DNA of 55,093 bases from CAYRDK01 sp043819345 (GCA_043819345.1 JBDREX010000019.1:1-55093), one strand, 5' to 3'; shown: positions 42,471 to 51,357, counted from the stretch's first letter. The notes: generated by a model not told the origin, from the letters alone. Program-made: numbers and translations.

Positions 42471-42776
42471 ATGTATGCGATTATTGAAGTAGGCGGAAAG
42501 CAGGAAAAAGTAGCTGTTGGGGATATTGTCTGTATTGAGCACATTTCTAATAAAAAGGATGTTACTTTTAATCATGTTTTGTTATTAAATGATGATACAG
42601 ATGTTAAAGTTGGGCAGCCGTATGTAAAGGGGGCGAAAGTTAGTGCCATTGTGTTAGATCAAGTTCGCGGAGAAAAGGTTGTTTCTTTTCAATATCGCCG
42701 AAGAAAAAGTTCAAAGAAAAAACAAGGCCATCGTCAATCATTGACGAAAATTAAGATTACGGAAATCGCGTCTTAA
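42471..42776 (+). CDS. rplU: 50S ribosomal protein L21
   Basis: L21 is a small subunit-surface protein of the large ribosomal subunit that contacts 23S rRNA. The 101-residue protein starts MYAIIEVGGKQEKVAVGD and ends with the basic RRRKSSKKKQGHRQ stretch and TKIKITEI, both diagnostic. In most bacteria rpmA (L27) follows immediately, but here obgE begins after only 29 bases and no L27 frame exists between them. Confidence 0.98.
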   Translation: MYAIIEVGGKQEKVAVGDIVCIEHISNKKDVTFNHVLLLNDDTDVKVGQPYVKGAKVSAIVLDQVRGEKVVSFQYRRRKSSKKKQGHRQSLTKIKITEIAS

Positions 42777-42805
42777 AATGTTTGTGTGAGGTTTGATAAA
42801 CTTTT

Positions 42806-43786
42806 ATGTTTATAGATGTTGCAAAGATTGAAGTTAAGGCGGGTAGAGGCGGAAACGGATGTACGAGTTTTTTTCGTGATACACGTGTTGAGCATGGTAA
42901 AGCAAATGGAGGCAGCGGCGGAGACGGCGGGGACGTTATCGTGCGTTGTGATAAGAGTATTTTTACTTTGCTGGATTTTCAGTTTCAACGTCATTTTAAG
43001 GCCGAGGATGGCAAGCATGGCTCCAGTAGCAATAAGGTTGGTGCCAGAGGGAAAGATTGTCTGGTGTTAGTTCCTGTTGGAACGATTATTACGGATTTAG
43101 GCACGAATTGTCTCATCAGGGATTTGGATAAGCAGGGGCTTGAGGTTATTATAGCTCGCGGAGGCAAGGGCGGAAGAGGCAATACCAGAAATAGGGATGC
43201 CGAGGAAGGGCAGCCTGGCGAAGTCAGGATGCTGTCTTTGAATCTGAAAATAATCGCTGATATTGGTATTATTGGTTTTCCTAATGCGGGGAAATCGACT
43301 TTAATTTCTAAGATTTCAAACGCGACTCCTAAAATTGCAAATTATCCTTTTACAACAAAGGCCCCTAACCTGGGAGTTTTGAGATTAGGGGATAGTGATG
43401 ATTTTATTGTTATCGCTGATATCCCAGGCTTGATTGAGGGTGCACACAGTGGAAAAGGGCTAGGGGATAAATTTTTAAAACATGTGGAAAGGACGAAGAT
43501 TCTTATACATCTTATTGATATGGCTGCTATGGATGGAAGGGATCCTTATGAAGATTATTTAGCAATTAATAGAGAATTAAAAGAGTTTTCTGGAGAATTG
43601 AAAAAGAAAAAGCAAATATTGGTTGTTAACAAGATGGATTGCGCGACTGCCCCACAACACCTTAAAGAGTTCAAGAGAAGAATGAAGAGCAAAAAAAAGA
43701 TTTTTGAGATTTCTGCGTTAGAATCAAAAGGTCTGGAGGATTTAATTGAAGAGATCGCAAAAAATGTCTCAGAAGATTGTTATTAA
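42806..43786 (+). CDS. obgE: Ribosome-associated GTPase Obg/CgtA
   Basis: Obg is a GTPase that helps assemble the large ribosomal subunit and links to stress signals. The 326-residue protein has the glycine-rich Obg domain (GRGGNGCTSFFRD, GGSGGDGGDV, GGKGGRGN) and the G domain: GFPNAGKST, the switch II IADIPGLIEGAHSGKGLG, NKMD and SALESKGLEDL. The C-terminal OCT domain found in some is absent. No strong ribosome site precedes the ATG. The end overlaps the proB start by 23 bases. Confidence 0.97.
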   Translation: MFIDVAKIEVKAGRGGNGCTSFFRDTRVEHGKANGGSGGDGGDVIVRCDKSIFTLLDFQFQRHFKAEDGKHGSSSNKVGARGKDCLVLVPVGTIITDLGTNCLIRDLDKQGLEVIIARGGKGGRGNTRNRDAEEGQPGEVRMLSLNLKIIADIGIIGFPNAGKSTLISKISNATPKIANYPFTTKAPNLGVLRLGDSDDFIVIADIPGLIEGAHSGKGLGDKFLKHVERTKILIHLIDMAAMDGRDPYEDYLAINRELKEFSGELKKKKQILVVNKMDCATAPQHLKEFKRRMKSKKKIFEISALESKGLEDLIEEIAKNVSEDCY

Positions 43787-44843
43787 AGTTGGATCAAGCC
43801 TGTTGACGGGTGGATCTAATGCGGTTAACCCTGAGTATTTGGATCTTGTCGTTAAGCATATCTCGGATTTTTCAAAAAATGGCCGGGATGTAATTGTTGT
43901 AACTTCTGGTGCTATTGCCAGCGGCCTTTCAATTTTAGGATTAAAAAAGAGGCCTTCATCTTTAGCAGATCAACAGGCATCTGCTGCGGCTGGGATGAGT
44001 TGCCTTATGCAGGCCTATAGTCAGAAGTTGAGTTTGTCCGGTTTAAAATGCGCATCTATCCTTCTTACAAGAGAAGATTTTACAGACCGAAAAAGATATC
44101 TGAATGCCAAAAATACCATCACTACGCTTTTAAAGTATAAAGTTATTCCCATCATTAATGAAAATGATGCTATTTCAGTGGATGAGATTAGGTTTGGTGA
44201 TAACGATGTGCTTTCGGCGTTAGTCGCTTCCTTGATTGAGGCTGATGGGCTGCTTATTTTGACGGATATTGATGGTTTATACGAGTCTTATGATATAAAA
44301 AATAAGACCCATGGAAGTATTATTAAAGAGGTTGAAAAAGTAACGCCTCAGATACAGAAGATGGCGCAGGGGACAGATAAGGATGCATGTGTTGGTGGCA
44401 TGCTTACGAAAATTGAGGCTGCTAGAATAGCAACCAGTATTGGTATTCCAGTTGTTTTGGCAAATGGATTAAAAGAAGTTTTAAAGATAGATTTTAAAGC
44501 AAAGAACTATAAAGATTGTGATGGAACGCGTTTTTGCGCTAATAGGTCTTTGGGTTCAAAAAAACATTGGATCGCTTTTGGTGTTATTGCCAAAGGAAGA
44601 ATTATTGTTGATGATGGCGCGAAAATTGCCTTGATTAAAAATTATAAGAGCTTATTGGCTCCGGGCATTATTGAGGTACGCGGTGTTTTTAAGGCAAAAG
44701 ATGTCGTTGAGATTGCGGATTTAAAAGGCGAGTGTTTTGCTCGGGGAATCATAAATTATTCTTCTTCGGAAATGGAATTGGCTGTAGGCAAGAAAATGAA
44801 AAGCGAAGCCGTGCATCGTGACGAGCTTGTGCTCCTTGTTTAG
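43764..44843 (+). CDS. proB: Glutamate 5-kinase
   Basis: ProB phosphorylates glutamate as the first step of proline synthesis. The protein of 359 residues has an amino acid kinase domain (VIKVGSSLLTGG, TSGAIASGLSIL, NENDAISVDEIRFGDND, LTDIDGLY, GTDKDACVGGMLTKIEAA) followed by a PUA domain (about 270-355, RIIVDDGAKIAL, LAPGIIEVRG). ATG 43764 gives the usual N-terminus; a TTG at 43746 would add six residues. The order obgE-proB-proA-nadD is widespread. The kinase normally forms a channelled pair with ProA, encoded next. Confidence 0.96.
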   Translation: MSQKIVIKVGSSLLTGGSNAVNPEYLDLVVKHISDFSKNGRDVIVVTSGAIASGLSILGLKKRPSSLADQQASAAAGMSCLMQAYSQKLSLSGLKCASILLTREDFTDRKRYLNAKNTITTLLKYKVIPIINENDAISVDEIRFGDNDVLSALVASLIEADGLLILTDIDGLYESYDIKNKTHGSIIKEVEKVTPQIQKMAQGTDKDACVGGMLTKIEAARIATSIGIPVVLANGLKEVLKIDFKAKNYKDCDGTRFCANRSLGSKKHWIAFGVIAKGRIIVDDGAKIALIKNYKSLLAPGIIEVRGVFKAKDVVEIADLKGECFARGIINYSSSEMELAVGKKMKSEAVHRDELVLLV

Positions 44844-44854
44844 ATGAGGTGTCC

Positions 44855-46129
44855 ATGAAGAAAATAAAAAAAGAGGGTTTACGTATTAGTTGTGAGAAGA
44901 TGGCTTTTAGAGCTCGCCAATCTGCCAGGTTAATCGCTTCTTTGTCAGCGCAGCGCAAGAACGATGTCTTAGTAAGTATGGCAGATGCATTGATAGAGCA
45001 TAGAAATGTTATTCTGAAAGCTAATAAACAAGATGTTCAGTTGGCTCTTAGAAAAGGCATGAGCTCTGCCTTTGTTGAAAGATTAACCCTGGATGAGAAG
45101 CGGATCTTTCAGATGTCTGAATCTTTAAGACAGATTGCTGCCTTGCCTGATCCTGTTGGGAAAGAGATAGTGTCATGGGAAAGACCAAATGGGCTTTCTA
45201 TCGCGAAAGTTCGCGTACCCATAGGTGTGATTTTGATTATTTATGAATCACGTCCGAATGTGACTTCAGATTGCATAGGGCTTTGTTTTAAATCTGGAAA
45301 TGCTGTTATTTTAAAGGGCGGTAGCGATGCATTTCATTCTAATACGAGCATTTTTAATATTCTCAAAAGAGTTGTTAAAGACTGCAAGCTGCCAGAAGGG
45401 GTAATAAGTTTTGTTCCTTTTGTTGAGCGTCAGGCGGTTGATATTTTACTTTCTTTGGATCAGCACATTGATTTGGTTATGCCCAGAGGAGGCGAATCTT
45501 TAATTAAGGAGATTAAGGATAAGTCCAGAATTCCCGTGATTAAACATTACAAAGGGGTTTGTCATATTTATGTGGATGACGGCGCGGATTTAGAGATGGC
45601 TAAAAGAGTTGTTTTCAACGCTAAAGTTCAGAGGCCTTCTGTTTGCAATGCTATTGAAACTCTCCTCGTGCATAAAGATATTGCGAATAGGTTTTTGCCT
45701 CAAATGGGTGAACTTTTTCAGAAAGCTGGCGTAGAGATTCGCGGTTGTGCACGGACAAAAAAAATTTTTCCTCAAGCAAAAAAAGCAAACTTAAAAGATT
45801 GGGAAACAGAGTACCTGGATTTAATTATATCAGTAAAAGTGGTTGATGATATTGTACAAGCCATTGAGCATATTAATTTTTTTGGCTCTCATCATTCGGA
45901 TGCGATTATCACGCAAGATACCGGACATAAAGAGCAGTTTTTAAAAGAGGTGGATTCAGCTTGTGTTTATGCAAATGCTTCAACGCGTTTTACGGATGGG
46001 GATCAGTTTGGGTTTGGTGCTGAAATTGGTATTTCAACGGATCGATTGCATGCGCGTGGCCCCATGGGGCTTGAAGATTTGACAACTTATAAGTATGTGA
46101 TTGAAGGACAAGGGCAGATAAGAGAATAA
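44855..46129 (+). CDS. proA: Gamma-glutamyl phosphate reductase
   Basis: ProA reduces glutamyl-5-phosphate to the semialdehyde that cyclises to pyrroline-5-carboxylate, the ProC substrate. The 424-residue protein belongs to the aldehyde dehydrogenase fold: YESRPNVTSDC, LKGGSDAFHSN, the VMPRGGESL segment, the catalytic cysteine in RPSVCNAIE, and GFGAEIGISTDRLHARGPMGLE. ATG 44855 is preferred; GTG 44849 is also in frame, and GAGGTG supports either. It is 11 bases from proB. Confidence 0.96.
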   Translation: MKKIKKEGLRISCEKMAFRARQSARLIASLSAQRKNDVLVSMADALIEHRNVILKANKQDVQLALRKGMSSAFVERLTLDEKRIFQMSESLRQIAALPDPVGKEIVSWERPNGLSIAKVRVPIGVILIIYESRPNVTSDCIGLCFKSGNAVILKGGSDAFHSNTSIFNILKRVVKDCKLPEGVISFVPFVERQAVDILLSLDQHIDLVMPRGGESLIKEIKDKSRIPVIKHYKGVCHIYVDDGADLEMAKRVVFNAKVQRPSVCNAIETLLVHKDIANRFLPQMGELFQKAGVEIRGCARTKKIFPQAKKANLKDWETEYLDLIISVKVVDDIVQAIEHINFFGSHHSDAIITQDTGHKEQFLKEVDSACVYANASTRFTDGDQFGFGAEIGISTDRLHARGPMGLEDLTTYKYVIEGQGQIRE

Positions 46130-46140
46130 TCCTAAAGATA

Positions 46141-46227
46141 AGGAGACGCAACGTTACAATTCTATAAGTCACGCCATGAATGTTTTTACATGTGACTTTG
46201 TGTCCTTGTGATCTTGCGACCTATAGT
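46141..46227 (+). repeat. Intergenic hairpin repeat, family C
   Basis: The proA-nadD gap has related words in both orientations: AAGGAGACGCAACGTTACAA and AAGTCAC on the left, GTGACTTTGTGTCCTTGTGA and TCTTGCGACCTATAG on the right. AAGTCAC (46166-46172) and GTGACTT (46192-46198) are exact inverted repeats. An open frame crossing it would falsely extend nadD by 16 codons. Confidence 0.6.
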
Positions 46228-46794
46228 ATGAAAATTGGTATATTGGGCGGGACATTCAATCCTATACATTACGGACACCTTATTTTAGGTGAACAGGTTT
46301 CTGGCCAATTGGGGCTGGATAAGGTTATTTTTGTTCCATCGTACATTTCTCCTCATAAGAGTGGACACCATGTTATCTCCGTCAGGCATCGGCTTGCTAT
46401 GGTTGAGCTGGCCGTAAAAGAGAATCCAAATTTTCGTGTTTCTAATATTGAGATTAGGAGAAAAGGTAAGTCTTACACGGTTGATACGCTCAAAGAGCTT
46501 AAACAGCGTTATAAACACGCAGAGTTATTTTTTATTTGTGGGTCAGATCTTGTTAGTGAGTTGCCGTCTTGGAAAAATCTTGATGAGATTTTGACAATAG
46601 CAAAATTTGTTTTGGCTAAAAGGCCTGGCTTTGGGAAGAGGCTGAGCGGAAAATCTTTTTTAAAAATAAATGTGGCACAGGTTGATATTTCTTCTTCTCT
46701 CATTAGGGATTTGATTAAAAAAAAGAGATCTATTCGTTACTTAACGCCGGACAGTGTCGCAAACTACATAGAAAAAAATAGGTTGTATAAATAA
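46228..46794 (+). CDS. nadD: Nicotinate-nucleotide adenylyltransferase
   Basis: NadD joins nicotinate mononucleotide and ATP to form deamido-NAD. The 188-residue protein has the nucleotidyltransferase motif GGTFNPIHYGHL, PSYISPHK, VRHRLAMVELA, FICGSDLVSELPSW, and the C-terminal ISSSLIRDLIKK. The ATG at 46228 gives the family's N-terminus (MKIGILGGTF). There is no ribosome site in front of it; the preceding bases are the end of a family-C repeat, so how it is translated is unclear. Confidence 0.95.
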   Translation: MKIGILGGTFNPIHYGHLILGEQVSGQLGLDKVIFVPSYISPHKSGHHVISVRHRLAMVELAVKENPNFRVSNIEIRRKGKSYTVDTLKELKQRYKHAELFFICGSDLVSELPSWKNLDEILTIAKFVLAKRPGFGKRLSGKSFLKINVAQVDISSSLIRDLIKKKRSIRYLTPDSVANYIEKNRLYK

Positions 46795-46802
46795 TATGTT
46801 TT

Positions 46803-46868
46803 GTGTTGGCGTGTTTGCGAGTGGGCGGGTTGTCGGGTTTAACTCGCGCACCTGCTGACCCGTTGATG
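46803..46868 (+). repeat. Intergenic hairpin repeat, family A, copy 4
   Basis: The words GTGTTGGCGTGTTTGCGAGT, GGGCGGGTTGTCGGGTT, AACTCGCGCACC and TGACCCGTTGATG match the other copies. GCGAGT (46817-46822) and ACTCGC (46842-46847) are exact inverted repeats. It ends 17 bases before rpe. Confidence 0.7.
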
Positions 46869-46885
46869 TTTAAAATGGGGTATTT

Positions 46886-47548
46886 ATGAATATCAAAGTT
46901 GGTCCTTCAATCTTGGCTTGTGATTTTGCAAATCTTGCATCTGAAGTTCTTCGTGCTGAAAAAGCGGGCGCTGATTTTTTACATGTGGATGTTATGGATG
47001 GGCATTTTGTTCCAAACATTACCATTGGCCCCGTTGTTGTTCAGGCGTTGAGGCCTAAGACCAAGCTTCCTATTCATGTTCATTTAATGATTGAAAATCC
47101 TGAAGAATATATTGATGCTTTTTCCAAATGCGGTGCGGACATTATTAGTTTTCATATTGAAGCTTTGGGCAGGGTTCCAAATGCTAGATTGAAAAAAGCA
47201 ACGGCTTTGGTTAAAAAGATAAAAAGGTTGAATAAGAGGCCAGCAGTTGCCATCAATCCATCTACGCCCTTGTCTCAGATCAAAGGACTTTTTGATAAAC
47301 TTGATTGGATTTTAATTATGAGTGTTAATCCTGGGTTTGGCGGACAGGAATTTATGCCGGTTGTTTTGCCAAAAATTTTTGAATTAAGGAATTCTTTCTG
47401 CGGAGATATTGAAGTTGATGGAGGGATTAATCATTTAACATCGAAGGAAGTTATTCGTAAAGGAGCTAATGTGCTTGCTGCTGGCTCTTATTTATTTAAT
47501 GCGCCAGACATGAAAGAGGCGATAAGGAGGTTAAAAGATGATGAGTAA
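46886..47548 (+). CDS. rpe: Ribulose-phosphate 3-epimerase
   Basis: Rpe interconverts ribulose-5-phosphate and xylulose-5-phosphate in the pentose phosphate pathway. The 220-residue TIM barrel has SILACDFANL, the metal site HVDVMDGHFVPNITIGP, HLMIENPE, MSVNPGFGGQEF and EVDGGIN with the phosphate-binding end ANVLAAGSYLFN. The metal ligands (His, Asp, His, Asp) are all there. It overlaps the next gene by 11 bases. Confidence 0.97.
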   Translation: MNIKVGPSILACDFANLASEVLRAEKAGADFLHVDVMDGHFVPNITIGPVVVQALRPKTKLPIHVHLMIENPEEYIDAFSKCGADIISFHIEALGRVPNARLKKATALVKKIKRLNKRPAVAINPSTPLSQIKGLFDKLDWILIMSVNPGFGGQEFMPVVLPKIFELRNSFCGDIEVDGGINHLTSKEVIRKGANVLAAGSYLFNAPDMKEAIRRLKDDE

Positions 47549-48992
47549 TGTTGCAGCAGAGGAGATAACCAAGATTAAATTTGGAACAGATGGGTGGCGT
47601 GCTGTTATAGCCTTAGATTTTACTTTTGAGAATCTGAAGCGGGTTACACAGGCGACCGCGGATTATCTGGTTAACGATATAAAAGTTTCTTCAGGAGATA
47701 AATTAAAAGTTTGCATCGGATATGATACGAGATTTCTATCGGAAAAGTTTGCTCAGAGTGCTGCAGAGGTTTTAGCAGCCAATAATATAGAAGTTACTCT
47801 TTCTGATAGGGCGATTCCTACTCCAGCCTTGAGTTTTGCTGTAAAGAATCGTAAGCTTCACTTGGGGATCATGATCACGGCTAGTCATAATCCGCCAGAG
47901 TTTAATGGCTTTAAAATTAAGAATGCTAATGGAGGGGCTGCGGATGTCGCGGTCACTAAAAAAGTCGAATCATTTTTAGATGATGTAAAGGTCGTTTCAA
48001 AAAGTTTTGCTCAGGGACAAGAGGATGGTTCTATAAAAGTTGTTGATGTTTCTAAAGAGTATGTTCAATTTTTGCGTTCGTATATAGATTTGAAGGCGTT
48101 TAAGAAGGCGAAAGTTAAGGTTTTGGTAGATGCGATGTATGGCAGCGGCGACAGTTTTATTGCGCAGGTTTTAAAGGGGACAGATGTTAGGTTGTCTTTG
48201 ATGCGCAACGAAAGAAATCCGTACTTTGAGGGCAGAGGGCCTGAGCCTATAGAAGCCAATGTGGGCGAAATTATGCGCCGTGTTAAGAAGGAAAAATTTG
48301 ATATCGGGCTTATTTTAGATGGCGATGCGGACAGGATTGCCGCGTGTGATTCAGATGGCAATTATATTCCTCCTCAAAAAATCCTTGGCCTTTTAAGTTT
48401 GCATTTACATGAGGATAAGGGTTGGGATGGCGGGATTGTGACGACTATTGCTGGAACGACCATGCTTGAGCATATTGCCGAGGATCTATCTTTAAAGCTT
48501 TATGAAACTCCAGTTGGTTTTAAGTATATTTCTAATCTCATGGAGACAGAGAATATATTGGTGGGTGGTGAAGAGGCCGGTGGCATGGGATTAAAAAAAT
48601 ATATTCCGGAAAGAGATGGATCTCTAGCAGGTCTTATGCTTGTTGAGATGATGATTCACCGTAAAAAAAAGATGTCTAAAATTTTACAGGAAATGGAAGC
48701 TAAGTATGGACGTTATTACTATTTAAGAAGCGATATTAAATTAAAGTCCATTAATTACAAGCTAGAGATGAGTTGTTTGAAGAAAGATTCTCTCCTTGGG
48801 AAGAAGGTTGTTAAGGTTAAAGATTATGATGGGATTAAGTTGATTTGTGAAGATGAGAGCTGGTTGATGTTTCGCGCTTCTGGTACAGAGCCAAAGATGA
48901 GAGTTTATTCTGAATCAAAGAGTTTAAAAAGAGCCAAAGACCTCATTAAATTGGGTGGCGAAATAGTAAATCAGGAAATAAGGTATTTTTGA
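47538..48992 (+). CDS. Phosphoglucomutase/phosphomannomutase family protein
   Basis: An alpha-D-phosphohexomutase of 484 residues. It has KFGTDGWRAV at the start, the active-site serine loop TASHNPPEFNGFKIKN, the metal loop DGDADRIAA, the sugar loop GGEEAGGMG and the phosphate loop RASGTEPKMRVY. The family includes phosphoglucomutase, phosphomannomutase and GlmM; the sugar loop and length do not let me choose, so no symbol is given. AAGGAGG sits 8 bases before the ATG. It overlaps rpe upstream and plsC downstream. Confidence 0.93.
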   Translation: MMSNVAAEEITKIKFGTDGWRAVIALDFTFENLKRVTQATADYLVNDIKVSSGDKLKVCIGYDTRFLSEKFAQSAAEVLAANNIEVTLSDRAIPTPALSFAVKNRKLHLGIMITASHNPPEFNGFKIKNANGGAADVAVTKKVESFLDDVKVVSKSFAQGQEDGSIKVVDVSKEYVQFLRSYIDLKAFKKAKVKVLVDAMYGSGDSFIAQVLKGTDVRLSLMRNERNPYFEGRGPEPIEANVGEIMRRVKKEKFDIGLILDGDADRIAACDSDGNYIPPQKILGLLSLHLHEDKGWDGGIVTTIAGTTMLEHIAEDLSLKLYETPVGFKYISNLMETENILVGGEEAGGMGLKKYIPERDGSLAGLMLVEMMIHRKKKMSKILQEMEAKYGRYYYLRSDIKLKSINYKLEMSCLKKDSLLGKKVVKVKDYDGIKLICEDESWLMFRASGTEPKMRVYSESKSLKRAKDLIKLGGEIVNQEIRYF

Positions 48993-49585
48993 TGTTTTAT
49001 TGGATTGCACGAATGTTTTGCAAGATTTTTTTTAATATTTTCCTGATCATAAAAGTTATAGGAAAGGAAAATATTCCTGCTCAAGGAGCGTTTATTCTTG
49101 CAGGTAATCATGTTAGTTATTTAGATCCAATTATTTTTGGAGTATCCTGTCCTCGCTCTCTAAAGTATTTGGCTAAAGCTGAGCTCTTTAAGAATCCTTT
49201 TTTTAACTGGTTATTTCGCCATATCAATACTTTGCCTTTGAAACGTAATGTTTCGGATGTTAGCGCGATGAAACAAGCATTGAAGCAGTTAAAGGGAGGT
49301 AACGGCCTTATTTTGTTTCCTGAAGGAACTCGTGGTACAGGTGCTGTATTGCAGAAAGGTTTGGCCGGAGTTGGATTTTTAGCGAGGAAAGCCAGAGTTC
49401 CTGTTATTCCGGCTTTTGTAAAAGGCACTGAGAAGGCGTTGCCGAAAGGATCAAAATTTATTAAGCGATGCCGGATTACTGTGGCATTTGGCCAACCTGT
49501 CTATTATAGTCAGGATCTAGACGTGGGTGATGAAGAAATGGCGCAAAGGATTATGAGGGCCATTTCTTCATTGAATTTGAGTTAA
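48992..49585 (+). CDS. plsC: 1-acyl-sn-glycerol-3-phosphate acyltransferase
   Basis: PlsC acylates lysophosphatidate to phosphatidate at the inner membrane. The 197-residue protein has an N-terminal hydrophobic segment (about 8-26), the catalytic NHVSYLDP, the substrate motif FPEGTRGTG, and VPVIPAFVKGTEKALPKG. ATG 48992 overlaps the preceding stop; a TTG one codon earlier is also open. In many genomes cmk-plsC-rpsA are together; here plsC and rpsA keep the link but cmk is absent. Confidence 0.93.
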   Translation: MFYWIARMFCKIFFNIFLIIKVIGKENIPAQGAFILAGNHVSYLDPIIFGVSCPRSLKYLAKAELFKNPFFNWLFRHINTLPLKRNVSDVSAMKQALKQLKGGNGLILFPEGTRGTGAVLQKGLAGVGFLARKARVPVIPAFVKGTEKALPKGSKFIKRCRITVAFGQPVYYSQDLDVGDEEMAQRIMRAISSLNLS

Positions 49586-49595
49586 AACTATAAGG

Positions 49596-49624
49596 TTGAC
49601 AAAAAAGCTTTTTTTTTGGATAAT
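49596..49624 (+). promoter_or_regulatory. Sigma70-type promoter and long leader of rpsA
   Basis: TTGACA (49596-49601), 17 bases, GATAAT (49619-49624). Transcription from here gives a leader of about 180 bases, AT-rich, with a TAGCT/AGCTA hairpin just before the ribosome site (AAGGGGG at 49796-49802). S1 commonly represses its own translation, and a long leader fits that; no specific structure is recognised. Confidence 0.6.
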
Positions 49625-49809
49625 ATCTGCTCTTGCTGTAATGATTAAATAAGGTTGAATGGGGGTGACTTTGCTTTTTTTGTGTGTGATGAGGCTTAAT
49701 GGCCATTTTGCGCATAGAATAAGAATATGTTTTTTATTAAAAAAATTGAAGAATTCGATGATTTTTAAAAATATAGCTGAATTTAGCTAAAAATAAAGGG
49801 GGAATTTTT

Positions 49810-51357
49810 GTGTTTGAAGACAAAAATGAAACGTTATTAAAGATGTATGAGGAGAGCTTTAAGGATATCAAAGAAGGCGATATCGTTAAAGGCCGGATTG
49901 TTAAGATCAGTCAAAAAGATGTTTTGATTGATGTTGGTTATAAATCAGAAGGTGTTGTAGTTAGAGATGAGTTTTCTTTTCAGGATGATTTGAAGATTGG
50001 CCAGGAAGTAGAAGTTTATGTTGATAGCAAAGAAGATGACAATGGCATGATCGTGCTTTCGCGCGATAAAGCCAGGCGTCTTTATGGTTGGGATAGGATT
50101 AATCAGGGGTTTAAAGAAGGCGACCTGGTTGATGGGACGATCCGTAAAAAAGTCAAAGGTGGTTTTATTGTAGATGTCTATGGCCTTGAAGGGTTTTTGC
50201 CGGCGAGTCTTGCTATGTTCAAAAATGTGAGTGAGAGGGAGCTTTTTGGCACTTCTTATAAATTTAAGATTGTTAAAATTAATAATTTGAGAAAGAGTCT
50301 TATCGTTTCTAGAAAAGAAGCTGTACAGAAAGAAAGAGAAGATGTTCGGACGAAATTCTGGGAGAGCCATAAAGTTGGGGATGTTTGCTCAGGATTTGTC
50401 AAGAATATTACTGACTTTGGGGCTTTTATTGATCTTGGTGGGGTTGACGGCCTTTTGCATATCACGGATATGAGTTGGTCGCGTATTTCTCATCCTTCTG
50501 AGCTATTGGCTGTTGGTGATAAGGTTGATGTTGTTATTCTAGGGATGAATAAAGAGGCTTCAAAAGTTTCTTTAGGCCTGAAACAAAGAATGGCTGATCC
50601 TTGGTTGGATATTGAAAATAAGTTTCCTGTGGATTCAAAAATTAAGGGAAAAGTTGTTAATATCGTTCCATACGGTGTTTTTGTTGAACTGGAAAAGGGG
50701 ATTGAGGGTTTGATCCATATTTCTGAGATTTCCTGGCAAAAGAGAAGTATTAATACACAGGAGCTTTTTGCTATTGGAGATATTGTTGAAGTGCAAGTGC
50801 TTAGCATTGATAAAAACAGCCGTAGAATTTCCTTGAGCATAAAACAATTGGAAATGAATCCATGGCTGGAGGCTGAATCTAAATTTCCTGCTGGAGCGAA
50901 AGTGACAGGTAAGATTAGTGGTTTTACCGATTTTGGTGCTTTCGTGGAATTAGATGGAAATCTTGATGGGATGATTCATGTTTCCGATATGTCCTGGACA
51001 AGGCGTGTTTTAAATCCTCAGGAGATTTTTAAGAAAGGACAGAAGATTGAAGTGGTTATTCTTTCTGTTGATGTCCAGAATAAGAAGATCTCGTTAGGTT
51101 TTAAACAGCTGGTGGAAAATCCATGGCCCAGGATCGCACAGGATTATCCTTTGAGCGCGGAATTTGATGGCCAGGTTACCTCGAAGAATAATTTTGGTGT
51201 TTTTGTTAAGATAGGTGATGATCTGGAAGGACTTGTTTACATTAACGAGATATCAAAAGAGCAATATGAGAGCATTAATGTTGATGATGCGATCAGAGTT
51301 AAAATTATAAAAGTTGATGTGGAACAGATGAAGATTGGTTTAGGGCTTATTTCATAG
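49810..51357 (+). CDS. rpsA: 30S ribosomal protein S1
   Basis: S1 helps mRNA bind to the 30S subunit. The 515-residue protein, starting at GTG 49810, consists of six S1-type RNA-binding repeats at about 19-85, 100-165, 185-255, 270-340, 357-427 and 444-510. Repeats 3-6 have the canonical GAFIDLGGVDGLLHITDMSW, GVFVELEKGIEGLIHISEISW, GAFVELDGNLDGMIHVSDMSW and GVFVKIGDDLEGLVYINEIS forms; 1 and 2 are more divergent, as in other S1 proteins. A full six-domain S1 fits a Gram-negative-type ribosome. Confidence 0.96.
   Translation: MFEDKNETLLKMYEESFKDIKEGDIVKGRIVKISQKDVLIDVGYKSEGVVVRDEFSFQDDLKIGQEVEVYVDSKEDDNGMIVLSRDKARRLYGWDRINQGFKEGDLVDGTIRKKVKGGFIVDVYGLEGFLPASLAMFKNVSERELFGTSYKFKIVKINNLRKSLIVSRKEAVQKEREDVRTKFWESHKVGDVCSGFVKNITDFGAFIDLGGVDGLLHITDMSWSRISHPSELLAVGDKVDVVILGMNKEASKVSLGLKQRMADPWLDIENKFPVDSKIKGKVVNIVPYGVFVELEKGIEGLIHISEISWQKRSINTQELFAIGDIVEVQVLSIDKNSRRISLSIKQLEMNPWLEAESKFPAGAKVTGKISGFTDFGAFVELDGNLDGMIHVSDMSWTRRVLNPQEIFKKGQKIEVVILSVDVQNKKISLGFKQLVENPWPRIAQDYPLSAEFDGQVTSKNNFGVFVKIGDDLEGLVYINEISKEQYESINVDDAIRVKIIKVDVEQMKIGLGLIS

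Noticed and set aside
46180..46227. Upstream start for nadD
   Set aside because: The extra 16 codons come from the family-C repeat; the NadD fold begins at MKIGILGGTF.
46222..46230. TATAGT immediately before the nadD ATG as a -10 box
   Set aside because: Transcription would begin inside the coding sequence, there is no -35, and the bases belong to a repeat.
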